DNA of 59,237 nucleotides from a virus: IMG/VR virus record IMGVR_UViG_3300036852_000085, positions 1 to 59,237 of that record; one strand, 5' to 3'. Shown piece by piece: positions 30,446 to 39,432 of this stretch (position 1 is its first letter; each line of letters starts with the position of its first letter). The notes under the pieces were generated by a model. It saw only the letters and a program-made list of their open reading frames with translations, ran no database searches and was not told where the DNA came from. The position numbers and the translations under genes were made by a program.

Positions 30446-31153
30446 CTAGCTGGGAGTCAAGCTCGACAGGGTCGTGCAGCCACAGCTTGCTGTCGGCGGC
30501 GCCAGCCTGGTCACGAACAGGCGCCGGTGCTGCGTGGACAGGATCGGTGTCAACAGGGCAATCGACTGATCCAGAGTGGCCGTCGCATCAGACTTGTCCA
30601 CGAAGTACGGCCCAGTTCCCCACAGGGAGCCGGCCTGCGTCCTCGCGTTGACGACAAACGAGACGGTATCGTTCTGGAAGGTCATGTCGCCGATGGTGCC
30701 TTCCACAATGTAGGGCCACAGGACATAGCCATACTCGCTACCGGAACAGGGCACGCTGGACTGGTCCAGGCGGGTCCAGCCCTCCAGAGCGAAGTTCACT
30801 GTAGAAGCTGAACCTTCCTGAGTGGAGTAACCGGTGTGACGAGGAGTAGGTGCGTCGTCGGACACCAGAGGCTCCGAGGACACGATGTTGACCAGATCCG
30901 GGTCCACGTTGCAGAACGTGATGACCAGGTTCAGCCACTTCAAGATCGGTGGGTTGGTCTTCTTGACACAGAAGTTACCGTCACCGTTCTTGACGAAGAA
31001 CTCCTGCCGGGCCTCATACTCCTTCGTCTCAGCAACAGAGATGATGCCGTCGCTGACCACAGTGGAGCATCCGGTGACCGGAATCCCACACGAGGAGAGT
31101 TGAGTGACCCGGACCCGAGGAAGTTTCCATGGGGTATAGCAAACAGATGTCAT
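30446..31153 (-). CDS. Major tail protein (tube)
   Basis: The ATG at 31151-31153 overlaps the stop of the 25-aa frame (TGATG), with AGGAG upstream. ILKWLNLVITFCNVDPDLVN, GYSTQEGSASTVNFALEGWT and GTIGDMTFQNDTVSFVVNAR match a common actinophage tail tube family, which builds the tail shaft. Its position before the adaptor and closure genes, rather than just before the chaperones, is unusual. Confidence 0.75.
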   Translation of the reverse strand: MTSVCYTPWKLPRVRVTQLSSCGIPVTGCSTVVSDGIISVAETKEYEARQEFFVKNGDGNFCVKKTNPPILKWLNLVITFCNVDPDLVNIVSSEPLVSDDAPTPRHTGYSTQEGSASTVNFALEGWTRLDQSSVPCSGSEYGYVLWPYIVEGTIGDMTFQNDTVSFVVNARTQAGSLWGTGPYFVDKSDATATLDQSIALLTPILSTQHRRLFVTRLAPPTASCGCTTLSSLTPS

Positions 31154-31230
31154 CACTGCTCCTGATCAGGCAGAGGATTCAGGTTCTGCGGCTCTTTAGG
31201 CGACGCAACCCGAGTCAGGTTTATGTTCAT
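31153..31230 (-). CDS. 25-aa coupled micro-ORF
   Basis: ATG in TAATG overlap with the stop of 31230-32072, and TGA in TGATG overlap with the tail protein start. The peptide (MNINLTRVASPKEPQNLNPL and five more residues) has no obvious structure. It may exist to carry ribosomes across the gap or be a small virion peptide. Confidence 0.5.
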   Translation of the reverse strand: MNINLTRVASPKEPQNLNPLPDQEQ

Positions 31231-32072
31231 TAGCCCAGCGCCGATACACAAGATCGGGTTACCTGTACTGCGGCCACGTAACACTCCACCGCGACCGCAT
31301 AAACCTTCTCCGCGATGACCATGACCTGATTCAGGGTCAGGTCCATGGTCTGGCCAATCGGAGGCACGAAGATCTCCGAGTCCTGCCACACCAGAACCCG
31401 CCCAGTGGCGTACATCCACTCACCTGTAGAGCTGGTGGCCTGGCCGGTAGGCCCAGTCCCGTCATACCCCTGACCGAACACATACGGTGTACCCAGAGGA
31501 GTAGTGAACACCCGCTCCTTAGGTGACACCACCAATCGAGCTGCGGCAACATGGGCCATCATTCCTGGCCGGGCATGGATTATCCCACCGACGATGGCGT
31601 TGTCGGCCAGCGCCTGTTCCAGAATCATGATGGCTTCGGTCGTGCAGCTTGACGTACCCAGGTTCGTGGCATTGCGGAAAAGACCCGTAATGTTCTGGCC
31701 GCTGTCGCCCTGCCACAGCCGCTTCTCCACGGCCCGTTGCTCCTGTAGCTGGAGTCGGGTCACTACACGTTGACGTACCTCTTCGAAGCTGAACCCGATC
31801 GAGCCACAGGTGTAAGAGGAATACACCCCGAACGGAGCCCCCGAAACGGCGGCTTCGATTCCCGTGAACGTCTTGGCACCTGTCACCGCTGGGCAGTTGA
31901 TGGCCCGCAGGTTGACGGCCCCCGAGCAAGTGTCAGGAACGTAGATAACCCCGCCACCCTGACCTTCTGGGCGTGGGAACGGCATTGGTCCCATAGCCAC
32001 GTCGAACAGGCCAGGCTGCACGGCTGGCGGAGCCGGAGTGTTGATATAAACCGGACCGTTGAACAAGGTCAC
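31230..32072 (-). CDS. Virion structural protein downstream of capsid, 280 aa
   Basis: GTG start after AAGGAAGGGAGTC. GGVIYVPDTCSGAVNLRAIN, KRLWQGDSGQNITGLFRNAT, IVGGIIHARPGMMAHVAAAR and EWMYATGRVLVWQDSEIFVP have counterparts beside the capsid genes of many actinophages. A second capsid-shell or head protein is likely; I cannot say whether it is a pentamer or decoration protein. Confidence 0.65.
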   Translation of the reverse strand: MTLFNGPVYINTPAPPAVQPGLFDVAMGPMPFPRPEGQGGGVIYVPDTCSGAVNLRAINCPAVTGAKTFTGIEAAVSGAPFGVYSSYTCGSIGFSFEEVRQRVVTRLQLQEQRAVEKRLWQGDSGQNITGLFRNATNLGTSSCTTEAIMILEQALADNAIVGGIIHARPGMMAHVAAARLVVSPKERVFTTPLGTPYVFGQGYDGTGPTGQATSSTGEWMYATGRVLVWQDSEIFVPPIGQTMDLTLNQVMVIAEKVYAVAVECYVAAVQVTRSCVSALG

Positions 32073-32099
32073 CTCAGACTCCCTTCCTTACGATGACCG

Positions 32100-32127
32100 C
32101 TGGGGCTGGGTTCGCTCCCAGCCCCAG
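32100..32127 (-). terminator. Hairpin after the major capsid gene
   Basis: CTGGGGCTGGG (32100-32110) pairs with CCCAGCCCCAG (32117-32127), 11 bp with a 6-base loop, 7 bases past the capsid stop. Partial termination or mRNA stabilisation would raise capsid over downstream products. Confidence 0.7.
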
Positions 32128-32133
32128 GCTCGA

Positions 32134-33849
32134 TCAGGACGGGCAGGTCAGGGTGCCGGTCGAGGTGGTCTTACCGCTCGGGCAGACCGGAACGGTGTAG
32201 ACGCGAGAAATCGGGCACATCTTCAGCACAGCCCAACCAGACTCCGTGAACAGGTGAGTCACCTGGTTGGTGGCCAGCTTGGTCGAGTCGTACACCGAGT
32301 TCAGGGTGATCACGTCGCTGACCGCCCGGACCCAGGTGCCGGCCGGGTAGACCAGGAACTGGAGCGAGGTCGGCAGGTTGTTGATCGGCGTGTCCGCACC
32401 CGGAGAGCCGGTGGCCGCGCCGGTAGCGAACGCGTCCTGCCAGTCGTAGACGAACTGGACCCGGGCACCACGGGTGGTGAACGCCGACCGGATCTCAGCG
32501 TCGGCCAGGCTCAGCCGGTCACCGTCACCGGGATTGGTCCGCCGGATGTAGTCCGCGCGCATCTGGGCCAGCACCCAGAACGGCATGACCACTTCCAGGG
32601 TGGCGTCGCGCATCATGCGCATCCGATACTTGATGTCCACGATGGCCAGCTCAACGGCGCTCATCACCTGAGACACAGTTGAACCGTCCGTGGCCCACGG
32701 CGCGGCGGCGGTCAGGTTCACCGCAGTTGACCCGGTGACCACAGCCGCGATCTGCTCCCGGTTGACCTGGTGAGCTGAGGCCGCCATGGCGCCACGGGTG
32801 AACGTGGCCGTGAACTCCGGGTAGCCCCGGATAGAGAGGATGTTGCCGGTCAGGCACAGACCGGTGACGCCCAGTCGGGTGTCCACGAAGTCGGGGCACG
32901 GGATTTCCAGGCACGTCTTGGTGGTGCCGGCCGCGACCTGAGCCTCAGTCAGGTTGAAGAAGCCGGTACCCGAACCGAAGATCGAGTCGAACTCGATACC
33001 GGAGTTGTGCCGCACGCCGCCACGCCGGGCTTGGACCTCGGGAGCGTCCCATAGGCCGTCTGTGCTGATCTGCAAGCAGATGTCATAGTCAGTCTCCGAC
33101 GGGGCACACCAGCCAGCCGCCGCGACCAGAGCCTTGTCCGGCTTCTCGGCCAGCAGCTCCTGGCGCCGCAGCTCCGTGGAAGCCAGCAGCGAGCCGCCCG
33201 GCAGGCGAGTCTCGTCGATGACGTTGAGCAGCTTCGGGTAGTCGGTCGAGTCCATGTTCATGCTGAACTCGTCCGGGTAGTTGCGCCGCAGCACGGCCAC
33301 CTGAGTCGCGTGCTCACCCGGTACGCCACGAGATGCCATACCACCGTGGCCTTGCGACGCTGCCTCGAAGGCCTTGGCTACGTCCAGCATGCTGTTCAGT
33401 GGCGCGGAGGCCTCGTAGCCCGGCAGGCCGGCGGAAGCCACCAGAGCCGAGTAGGCGGTCCGGGGGATGGCCGGCGGCGTGGTGGACGCGTTGGGATCGG
33501 TGTTGGCCACGATGTCGGACACCTTGACCTCGACAACCGTCGTCGGCTCAGTTCCAGCCGATGCGGTAACCGGAGTCGGCTCTACCGGCGCTTCAGGGGT
33601 TGCCGGAGTACCTGGAGTGTCCAGGGCCGCGAACTCAGCTGCCCGGGTGGCCCGGCCGCTGATTTCAGCGGGGCCATCGACCATGGCGAACTGCTGAAGT
33701 GCCTTCAGCTCGGCCAGCTCTTCGTCAGTGACGGTGTCTGCGGTGACCGAGTCACGCAGTGTCGCGTACTCGCTTTGGGCCTGCTCGATGAGCCCCTGGA
33801 GCCCGTTCACGGAGAACGTGGTCAGGTTCTCTGGGATGTTGAACGTCAT
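32134..33849 (-). CDS. Major capsid protein with long N-terminal scaffold-like region
   Basis: 571 aa. Residues 1-150 are helical and Ala/Pro/Thr-rich (LQGLIEQAQSEYATLRDSVT, PGTPATPEAPVEPTPVTASA), as in capsid genes that carry a fused scaffold (delta) region removed on maturation. The rest has PDEFSMNMDSTDYPKLLNVI, IEFDSIFGSGTGFFNLTEAQ, the helix VMSAVELAIVDIKYRMRMMR and FWVLAQMRADYIRRTNPGDG typical of HK97-fold capsids of actinophages. Follows the protease and giant protein genes. Confidence 0.85.
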   Translation of the reverse strand: MTFNIPENLTTFSVNGLQGLIEQAQSEYATLRDSVTADTVTDEELAELKALQQFAMVDGPAEISGRATRAAEFAALDTPGTPATPEAPVEPTPVTASAGTEPTTVVEVKVSDIVANTDPNASTTPPAIPRTAYSALVASAGLPGYEASAPLNSMLDVAKAFEAASQGHGGMASRGVPGEHATQVAVLRRNYPDEFSMNMDSTDYPKLLNVIDETRLPGGSLLASTELRRQELLAEKPDKALVAAAGWCAPSETDYDICLQISTDGLWDAPEVQARRGGVRHNSGIEFDSIFGSGTGFFNLTEAQVAAGTTKTCLEIPCPDFVDTRLGVTGLCLTGNILSIRGYPEFTATFTRGAMAASAHQVNREQIAAVVTGSTAVNLTAAAPWATDGSTVSQVMSAVELAIVDIKYRMRMMRDATLEVVMPFWVLAQMRADYIRRTNPGDGDRLSLADAEIRSAFTTRGARVQFVYDWQDAFATGAATGSPGADTPINNLPTSLQFLVYPAGTWVRAVSDVITLNSVYDSTKLATNQVTHLFTESGWAVLKMCPISRVYTVPVCPSGKTTSTGTLTCPS

Positions 33850-33883
33850 GATGACCTCTCGGAAGTGTGGATGTGCTCACTTC

Positions 33884-33946
33884 CGGCGCGGCTCACAGCT
33901 CAGCCACCGGGGCTATAGTCCGGTGCGGCTCGCAGCGCAGCCACCG
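33884..33946. repeat. 26-base imperfect direct repeat upstream of capsid
   Basis: 33884-33909 and 33921-33946 match at 23 of 26 bases (CGGYGCGGCTCRCAGC core, ending CAGCCACCG). They lie between the 52-aa gene and the capsid start, with a small GAAGTG/CACTTC hairpin nearby. A promoter or operator for capsid expression is possible. Confidence 0.6.
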
Positions 33947-33971
33947 TGATCATGCTGAGGGTAACACTGGG

Positions 33972-34130
33972 TTACAGCTTTCGTACAGTACCTCCGCCCG
34001 CCATGGTGCGGGCCACGTTCGCATCGTGTTCAGTCGGAAGGATTCTCTTCTCGCCGTTGGGCAGCGTAACTTCCCACTGCCCCGAGGCCCCGCTGGAGGC
34101 AGTCACTGCTCCGTTGCATGCGCAAGGCAT
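33972..34130 (-). CDS. 52-aa small phage protein (MPCAC type)
   Basis: The ATG at 34128-34130 follows AGGAATGAC and lies one base past the stop of the giant gene. MPCACNGAVTAS, then WEVTLPNGEKRILPTEHDAN and MAGGGTVRKL: a Cys pair near the N-terminus, a short beta unit, and a GG-x-VRKL end. Such genes are commonly found immediately before actinophage capsid genes; role unknown. Confidence 0.75.
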   Translation of the reverse strand: MPCACNGAVTASSGASGQWEVTLPNGEKRILPTEHDANVARTMAGGGTVRKL

Positions 34131-34131
34131 G

Positions 34132-37100
34132 TCATTCCTCCTTCTTCGATGGTGGGTTCAGGTTACGGAAACCGATGGTTTCTATTTCCTTGATGGCTTG
34201 ATCTATGGCTCGGTCCAGCTCAAGCTTGCCTTCCTGGCTCTCGTGCCGATGATTGCGAAGACCCCGAACCTCTTGCAAGAGCCGGAACCCACTCAACTGG
34301 CCCTTCGACCACTTGTCAGCGATCTGAGCCAAGAGAGTCAGCTCAGAGGTGATCCTCTCTTCTCTGCCGGTCGCATCGTGGGTCCGCCTGGCAAGAGGGA
34401 TCTGCTCAAACTTTCGAGCGAGGTCCGCCAGAGGCTTCGGGGTACCAGAAGGAAGGGAGACGGTGCGCTTGGGTGCGTCCATCTCCTTAATGGCATTGGT
34501 CAGCTCGCTGCGCGCCTTACTTCCCTCAGGAAGACGCTCGGTAAGAGTCTTCAGCTCGTCAATCACTTCCTGGGAAGACTTCTTCCCTCGAACGCCATCG
34601 GTAGCGATCCGACCGGCCACGTTGGCCAGGGGCTCGCCGTCAACGTCGAGCTTCCTATCCTCGCCCATATAGCGAAGCGCTTTGCCGACAGCACTGTCTG
34701 GGTGGAACCCAACTTCTCCGCGACCAAACTCACCCCAGTGGTTCTTCAAGATATCTTTGTCAGAGAACTTGCCGGCCTGGATACCCGACTTGCCCGACAG
34801 TCGACGATCTTCCTCGGTGCTGTGGTCCCGGGTGGCCTTCCGGTTCGGCACGATGGTGAACAAGTGCTTCTTCTGGCCGCCTATCTCAACGGCCGCATCC
34901 CAGTCGCGCTTGTTCAGGATCTTCTGGTTGGACTGAGGCTCCAGGGCGCCCGCGTCTGATCGGTTCATCCGTAGCAGCGTGGCATCCTGTTCCTCGCGGG
35001 ACAGGCCTTCCTTGGTCAGCTCATCCCGCAGGTCCGCAAGTCCCACAGACAGGCCTGGACGGCGGGCGATCCTGTTGTAGGCGTTGCGTACCACGTCTTC
35101 CTGTTCAGACGCAGACAGCTTCTTCGCGGCACCCTTGGTCGCCTCGGCCTGGGCGCGCTCAGCGAGCCGACGCGAAGCAATAGAGCGAGCCGACGGCGCT
35201 TTAGCCTCTGGCTCGACCTTCTTCGCAACCTTGGTGGCTTTAGCTGCCTTAGCTGGAGCAGGCGCTTCGGGTCCGATGTTCTTAAAGGTGATCGCGTGGC
35301 TAGGCTCGTCAATTCCGATCTTGACCGCAGCCTCGCGATCACGACGTTGGAGTGCCTTGCGATTGGCTACTGGGATAACTCTGGCACCCTCGGTCTGGCC
35401 TCGTAGACCAAAGTCCACCAGAGCCTTGTCCACCTCTTCGCGCGAGTGCTTGTCGCCCAGCTCGTCCCGAAGATCAGCCAGACCGATGAAGTCGCCCTTC
35501 TTCTTGTTCTGCTTGGCAAGGACGGCGGAGTAAGCCTTCCTGATGTCGTCCTTGACGACGGCGGAAGCCTCAGGTGAGCTTCCCTTTCCTGTTGCCCTCT
35601 CCACCCCACGGCGGGCCAGCTCCCGTTTAGCCATCTCTGTAGCAATGTGATCCACGACTTGTTGCTTGGTCCGCGCCGAGGCCGGGACCTTGATGTTCTC
35701 CGCCTCGGCCTGTTTGCGAAGATCAGCAATGGTGGTCCGGGCAACAGCCTTCTTCAGCTCCTCTGGAGCCTCGATTTTGGCAACGGCCTTAGTTGCTTCA
35801 ATCTTCTTGCTGGCCCGAGTCGTCGTGGCACCTCCCTGCGCGGCCCGGTCCCGCAGGCTCTGCGCAGCTTGCCGATGACTCTCTTCCTGGGTAGTGAAAC
35901 CCTTGATCGCTGCGGCTGTCTCGTCCTCGTTCTTCTTCAGGTCAGCCGCGCTAGGACGGCCCTTGCTGTCCAGCACCTTGCGTCGCGCATCACCGCGCTC
36001 CTTGGCCATGCGGATCTGCGTGCGGAAGTAGTCGGCCGCCTGGTCATGCTCAACAGCGCCGGCCAACATGTTCTGCGGAGTCGGATCCGCTTCAACGCTC
36101 TTCTTGACCCGGGTATTAGTGCTGTACGCCTTCAAGGCGTCCATGGTCTTCCCGGCCGCCGGGGCAGCCTTCTTGGCTGGAACTGTCTCCGTGGACAGTT
36201 TCGGCTCGCGGGCTCGTCGGGACGTCTTCAGATGGGTGGCCAGACGCTTCAGTTCGGCTGCTTCGTGGCGTTGCTGGTCAAGCTGCTTGCGTAGCTCAAC
36301 TTTGCGCTCGTCTGAAGGATTGCCAATGTGGCCACCAAACCGGATCGCCGCGCTGTTCTCTATCGCAGAGACAGCCCTGTCCAGCTCCCGGCCTACCTGG
36401 GCAGGACTCTTCTTGTCTTCTGCCAGGTCCTGGCGAACGGTGTCCAGGATTGCCTTCCGATCCCGCACCACCTTGGGGTCCAGGTGGCCGATAGCCGTCT
36501 CAATGTCAGCACCCTTGGGGATTTCTCCCTTCCCAGCACCCACGGGCTCAACGACAGCCTTACCGACGTTGACCTTTTCTCCGCCCGGCAGTGTGGCCTC
36601 ATGTCCAGTGCGGCCCACACGTACCTTCTCGCCAGCCTTGACTCCTCCGCCGGGGGCTTCGTGAAGCTTCGGGTTGAAGCTGACCGTCTCACCACGCCGG
36701 CCGCCGGGCAGCCCGAGCTTGTTTTCGGTACGTAGCCGAGTCAACTCAGAGTCGATCTTCGACTTGTCGCCAGACCTGACGGCAGCCATCAGCTTCGAAA
36801 CATCAGCGCCAGGAGCGTTGGTCCGCTTGGCCCATGCCGCTACGCGAGATTCCATGGCTGCCGGGCTGGCGTCATTGTCCAACAGGTGGTCCAGCTCGCC
36901 AGCGATGTCTGCAATGTTGCGGGCTTTGTCTATGTTGGCCTGTCGAGAGACGGCAGCGTTCTCAGGACCAGCACCCTCCAGGAACTTGCGGATGTCGTCC
37001 TTGCGAGTGATCTTCGATGGAATCTTGACGTTGCGTTCCCGAGCAATGCGCCGAAGATCAACAACAGTAGCCTTCTCCGGAATCTCTCCACCAGTGCCGG

Positions 37101-39429
37101 CAGTCTTAATCCCAACCTCAGCACCCTTGACCCGCGAAACAGCGTCGTCCACAGCCTTGCGTTCGGCTGGCGACATGTCCTTCAGAACGCTCTCTTTGAC
37201 GTCCGGCCGCAACTTATCCAACAGGTGAGTAGTCAGCCGGTCAGCCGTACTGGCCTTTGGCTCAGTCGGCGTGGCGTTACCACCCTCCAAGTGTGCGCGG
37301 ATGTCGTCCTTACGCGTTAACTTGGAGGGGATCCGAACTCCGCGCTCCTTCGCGATCTGACGAAGCTGAGCAATAGTGGCGTTATCCGGGATGGCCCCGC
37401 TGACGCCCTCGCCCTTAGGCGCTTCAGCCTTGACGGCTGGCGTCCCAGCCAGCTTGAGGAGGTTCTTCTGGGCCTTTTCTCCACCGCTACGAGAGTCATG
37501 CTCGCGAGCCGTGTCAGCCAGGTACTTGACGACGGCAGCCTTGGTACGCACCCTGGCTGGGACTGGCATGTTGGCGTCTGATGCGATCCTGCGCAGCTCA
37601 GGAATCGTCTTCTTGCTCAGTGCTTCATGAACGTCAGGGTTGGTGGGGACTGACGGGGCTTCAGGGCTCGGCGTAGGCGCAGCCTTCTTAGCCACCTTGG
37701 CGGCCGGAGCGTGCGGGGATGGTCGAGCGATGATTGCATCAGCAATTCGAGTAAGGTTGCCATTTTTCCCCGGTTGACGTAGGCGACGGGCAGCTTCAGG
37801 CCGACTGATCTTCTTCCTGGCCACGTCGTTGGCCATCAGCGTCACGCCTGTACGCTCATGGTCGCTCAGGTCTGAGTCCTTGACTCCAGCCTTCTCCAGC
37901 CATACATCGGCAACCTTTTTCGCAGCCTCGTCAGTAGCCGCGTTCTTGGCTTGTGCCTCCTCATTGAACCTGGCGGCCGAAGCCTTGGCTTCCTCTGAAA
38001 CCTTGACCTGCTTGGCGGTCGGAGCAGGAGTCCGGGCCCGGGACTCACGACGGATCTCAGCCTTGTTGGGCATCTCCTCTTTCGAAATGACCTTCGGCCC
38101 ACGTCGGGGAGTGGCCTTCTTGGGAACTTCTGAAGCTGGAGTCTCCGCAGCTTTCGGCGCACCGAGGTTGAACTTCTCCTCGATCAGGTTGGCTAGCGCC
38201 TCCTGGGCCTTGATGTCATTGGGCAGCGGACCTGAGTCCGTGTTGGTCTTGATGTCGTCAGCCAGGGTGCCCTTGTTGTGCTCGATATCCGTGCGCAACT
38301 CACGCAGGGCGTCCTGAGGATGCTTCTTCCCGCTGACGACACCCAGGTAGGCACTGTTCCACTGCTTGCGGCGTGGACCCTCCGTGGGGGACGGGATGTT
38401 GGCATCCTTGACGGCCTGGCGGAAGTCAACCGGGCCAGCCGGAACCTCGGGGACGGCTGGGGCCTGAGGTACGCCAGAAGTTGCGCCCGGCTGAGCGGCC
38501 GGAGCCTTCGTACCCCCAGGGGTGAGGGCTTCAACTACGTTAGGCTCAGTACGTGGAGCTGACACGGGAGATGCTGGACCAGATTGTGTCGGAGCTTGAG
38601 CCGCCGCCGGAGCCGCTGACGGAGCTGCACTGGGAGCTGATGGACCGGATTCTGGCGCACTACCAGGGGTGGCTGGAGCGGCAGGAATCTCGCCTGGCTT
38701 CGCAGGAAGGTTCAGCGGAGCCGGAGCCGGCGGAGCCTCGTGAAGCGGAGTCGACTTCTCCTTCGGAGTCCCGCCAGGAGTAGCCACCGCCATCATGTAG
38801 TAGCCACCCTTGCCATCAGGGGTGACCTTGGTAACGCGCAGGTTCTGATCCGGGGTCAGCATGATCTCAGAGGTCGGGCTGCTAACCTGCGGAACAATCG
38901 CCTTCGTCCCAGCGGGCGTAGCGATGGTCATCTGGATATGCGGACCTGGCCCCGAGGGTGGGTTGGGCGTACCGATGTTGGCGGAGGTGAACCCCGGGTC
39001 ATGGATGAGCTTGCCAGTCAGTTCCTCAACGTTGGCGATGTTGTTTGGGTCTAGCCCGAACGCACTAGGTTCAACGGTCTTGGACAAGATCAGATCGCTG
39101 GGCAGTGGCTCCGCGCCCTTGAGCATCTGCGCTGCCTGCGGGTCAGCCTTGCCAGCCCGCAGGTTCGCGTTGACGTTGGAGAATCCCTTGACGAAGTTCG
39201 TGATCGCTGAGCCTTGATTGGTTCCCAGCCTATTCTTGCGGGACTCGTTGTGGATCCAGCTCTGAGCCTGCGCATCGCTACCGAACGTCTTCGGGTTGAA
39301 GCTGTCCAGGAACTTGGAGATGGCATCAGCGGCAGCCTGGGGCATCCGCCAGGTATTGCGGAAGCGCCCATGACTGTCTCTCGGGTGGAGAAACTCCTCC
39401 CGATCACCCCACGCTGACCCAGCTCCCAT
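34132..39429 (-). CDS. Giant 1765-aa head-associated protein with ART-like N-domain and SAP-like repeats
   Basis: Residues 1-230: GREEN-light features of an ADP-ribosyltransferase fold, namely LPSDLILSKTVEPSAFGL, DPGFTSANIG (STS-like) and SPTSEIMLTPDQNLRV (E of the E-x-E region); the usual first Arg is not evident. Residues 230-340 are a Pro/Ala linker. SAP-like DNA-binding repeats lie near 609, 681, 785 and 1231 (for example TIAQLRQIAKERGVRIPSKL and TVVDLRRIARERNVKIPSKI). A duplicated domain of about 90 residues sits near 1292-1380 and 1441-1527 (GLADLRDEL...REE, then KRDWDAAVEIG). It lies between protease and capsid genes, so it is probably packaged in the head and injected. Confidence 0.7.
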   Translation of the reverse strand: MGAGSAWGDREEFLHPRDSHGRFRNTWRMPQAAADAISKFLDSFNPKTFGSDAQAQSWIHNESRKNRLGTNQGSAITNFVKGFSNVNANLRAGKADPQAAQMLKGAEPLPSDLILSKTVEPSAFGLDPNNIANVEELTGKLIHDPGFTSANIGTPNPPSGPGPHIQMTIATPAGTKAIVPQVSSPTSEIMLTPDQNLRVTKVTPDGKGGYYMMAVATPGGTPKEKSTPLHEAPPAPAPLNLPAKPGEIPAAPATPGSAPESGPSAPSAAPSAAPAAAQAPTQSGPASPVSAPRTEPNVVEALTPGGTKAPAAQPGATSGVPQAPAVPEVPAGPVDFRQAVKDANIPSPTEGPRRKQWNSAYLGVVSGKKHPQDALRELRTDIEHNKGTLADDIKTNTDSGPLPNDIKAQEALANLIEEKFNLGAPKAAETPASEVPKKATPRRGPKVISKEEMPNKAEIRRESRARTPAPTAKQVKVSEEAKASAARFNEEAQAKNAATDEAAKKVADVWLEKAGVKDSDLSDHERTGVTLMANDVARKKISRPEAARRLRQPGKNGNLTRIADAIIARPSPHAPAAKVAKKAAPTPSPEAPSVPTNPDVHEALSKKTIPELRRIASDANMPVPARVRTKAAVVKYLADTAREHDSRSGGEKAQKNLLKLAGTPAVKAEAPKGEGVSGAIPDNATIAQLRQIAKERGVRIPSKLTRKDDIRAHLEGGNATPTEPKASTADRLTTHLLDKLRPDVKESVLKDMSPAERKAVDDAVSRVKGAEVGIKTAGTGGEIPEKATVVDLRRIARERNVKIPSKITRKDDIRKFLEGAGPENAAVSRQANIDKARNIADIAGELDHLLDNDASPAAMESRVAAWAKRTNAPGADVSKLMAAVRSGDKSKIDSELTRLRTENKLGLPGGRRGETVSFNPKLHEAPGGGVKAGEKVRVGRTGHEATLPGGEKVNVGKAVVEPVGAGKGEIPKGADIETAIGHLDPKVVRDRKAILDTVRQDLAEDKKSPAQVGRELDRAVSAIENSAAIRFGGHIGNPSDERKVELRKQLDQQRHEAAELKRLATHLKTSRRAREPKLSTETVPAKKAAPAAGKTMDALKAYSTNTRVKKSVEADPTPQNMLAGAVEHDQAADYFRTQIRMAKERGDARRKVLDSKGRPSAADLKKNEDETAAAIKGFTTQEESHRQAAQSLRDRAAQGGATTTRASKKIEATKAVAKIEAPEELKKAVARTTIADLRKQAEAENIKVPASARTKQQVVDHIATEMAKRELARRGVERATGKGSSPEASAVVKDDIRKAYSAVLAKQNKKKGDFIGLADLRDELGDKHSREEVDKALVDFGLRGQTEGARVIPVANRKALQRRDREAAVKIGIDEPSHAITFKNIGPEAPAPAKAAKATKVAKKVEPEAKAPSARSIASRRLAERAQAEATKGAAKKLSASEQEDVVRNAYNRIARRPGLSVGLADLRDELTKEGLSREEQDATLLRMNRSDAGALEPQSNQKILNKRDWDAAVEIGGQKKHLFTIVPNRKATRDHSTEEDRRLSGKSGIQAGKFSDKDILKNHWGEFGRGEVGFHPDSAVGKALRYMGEDRKLDVDGEPLANVAGRIATDGVRGKKSSQEVIDELKTLTERLPEGSKARSELTNAIKEMDAPKRTVSLPSGTPKPLADLARKFEQIPLARRTHDATGREERITSELTLLAQIADKWSKGQLSGFRLLQEVRGLRNHRHESQEGKLELDRAIDQAIKEIETIGFRNLNPPSKKEE

Positions 39430-39432
39430 GGA

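Noticed and set aside
38553-38783. Rightward 76-codon frame inside the giant gene
   Set aside because: Looks helical and acidic, but it is the complement of the Pro/Ala linker of the giant protein and has no ribosome site.
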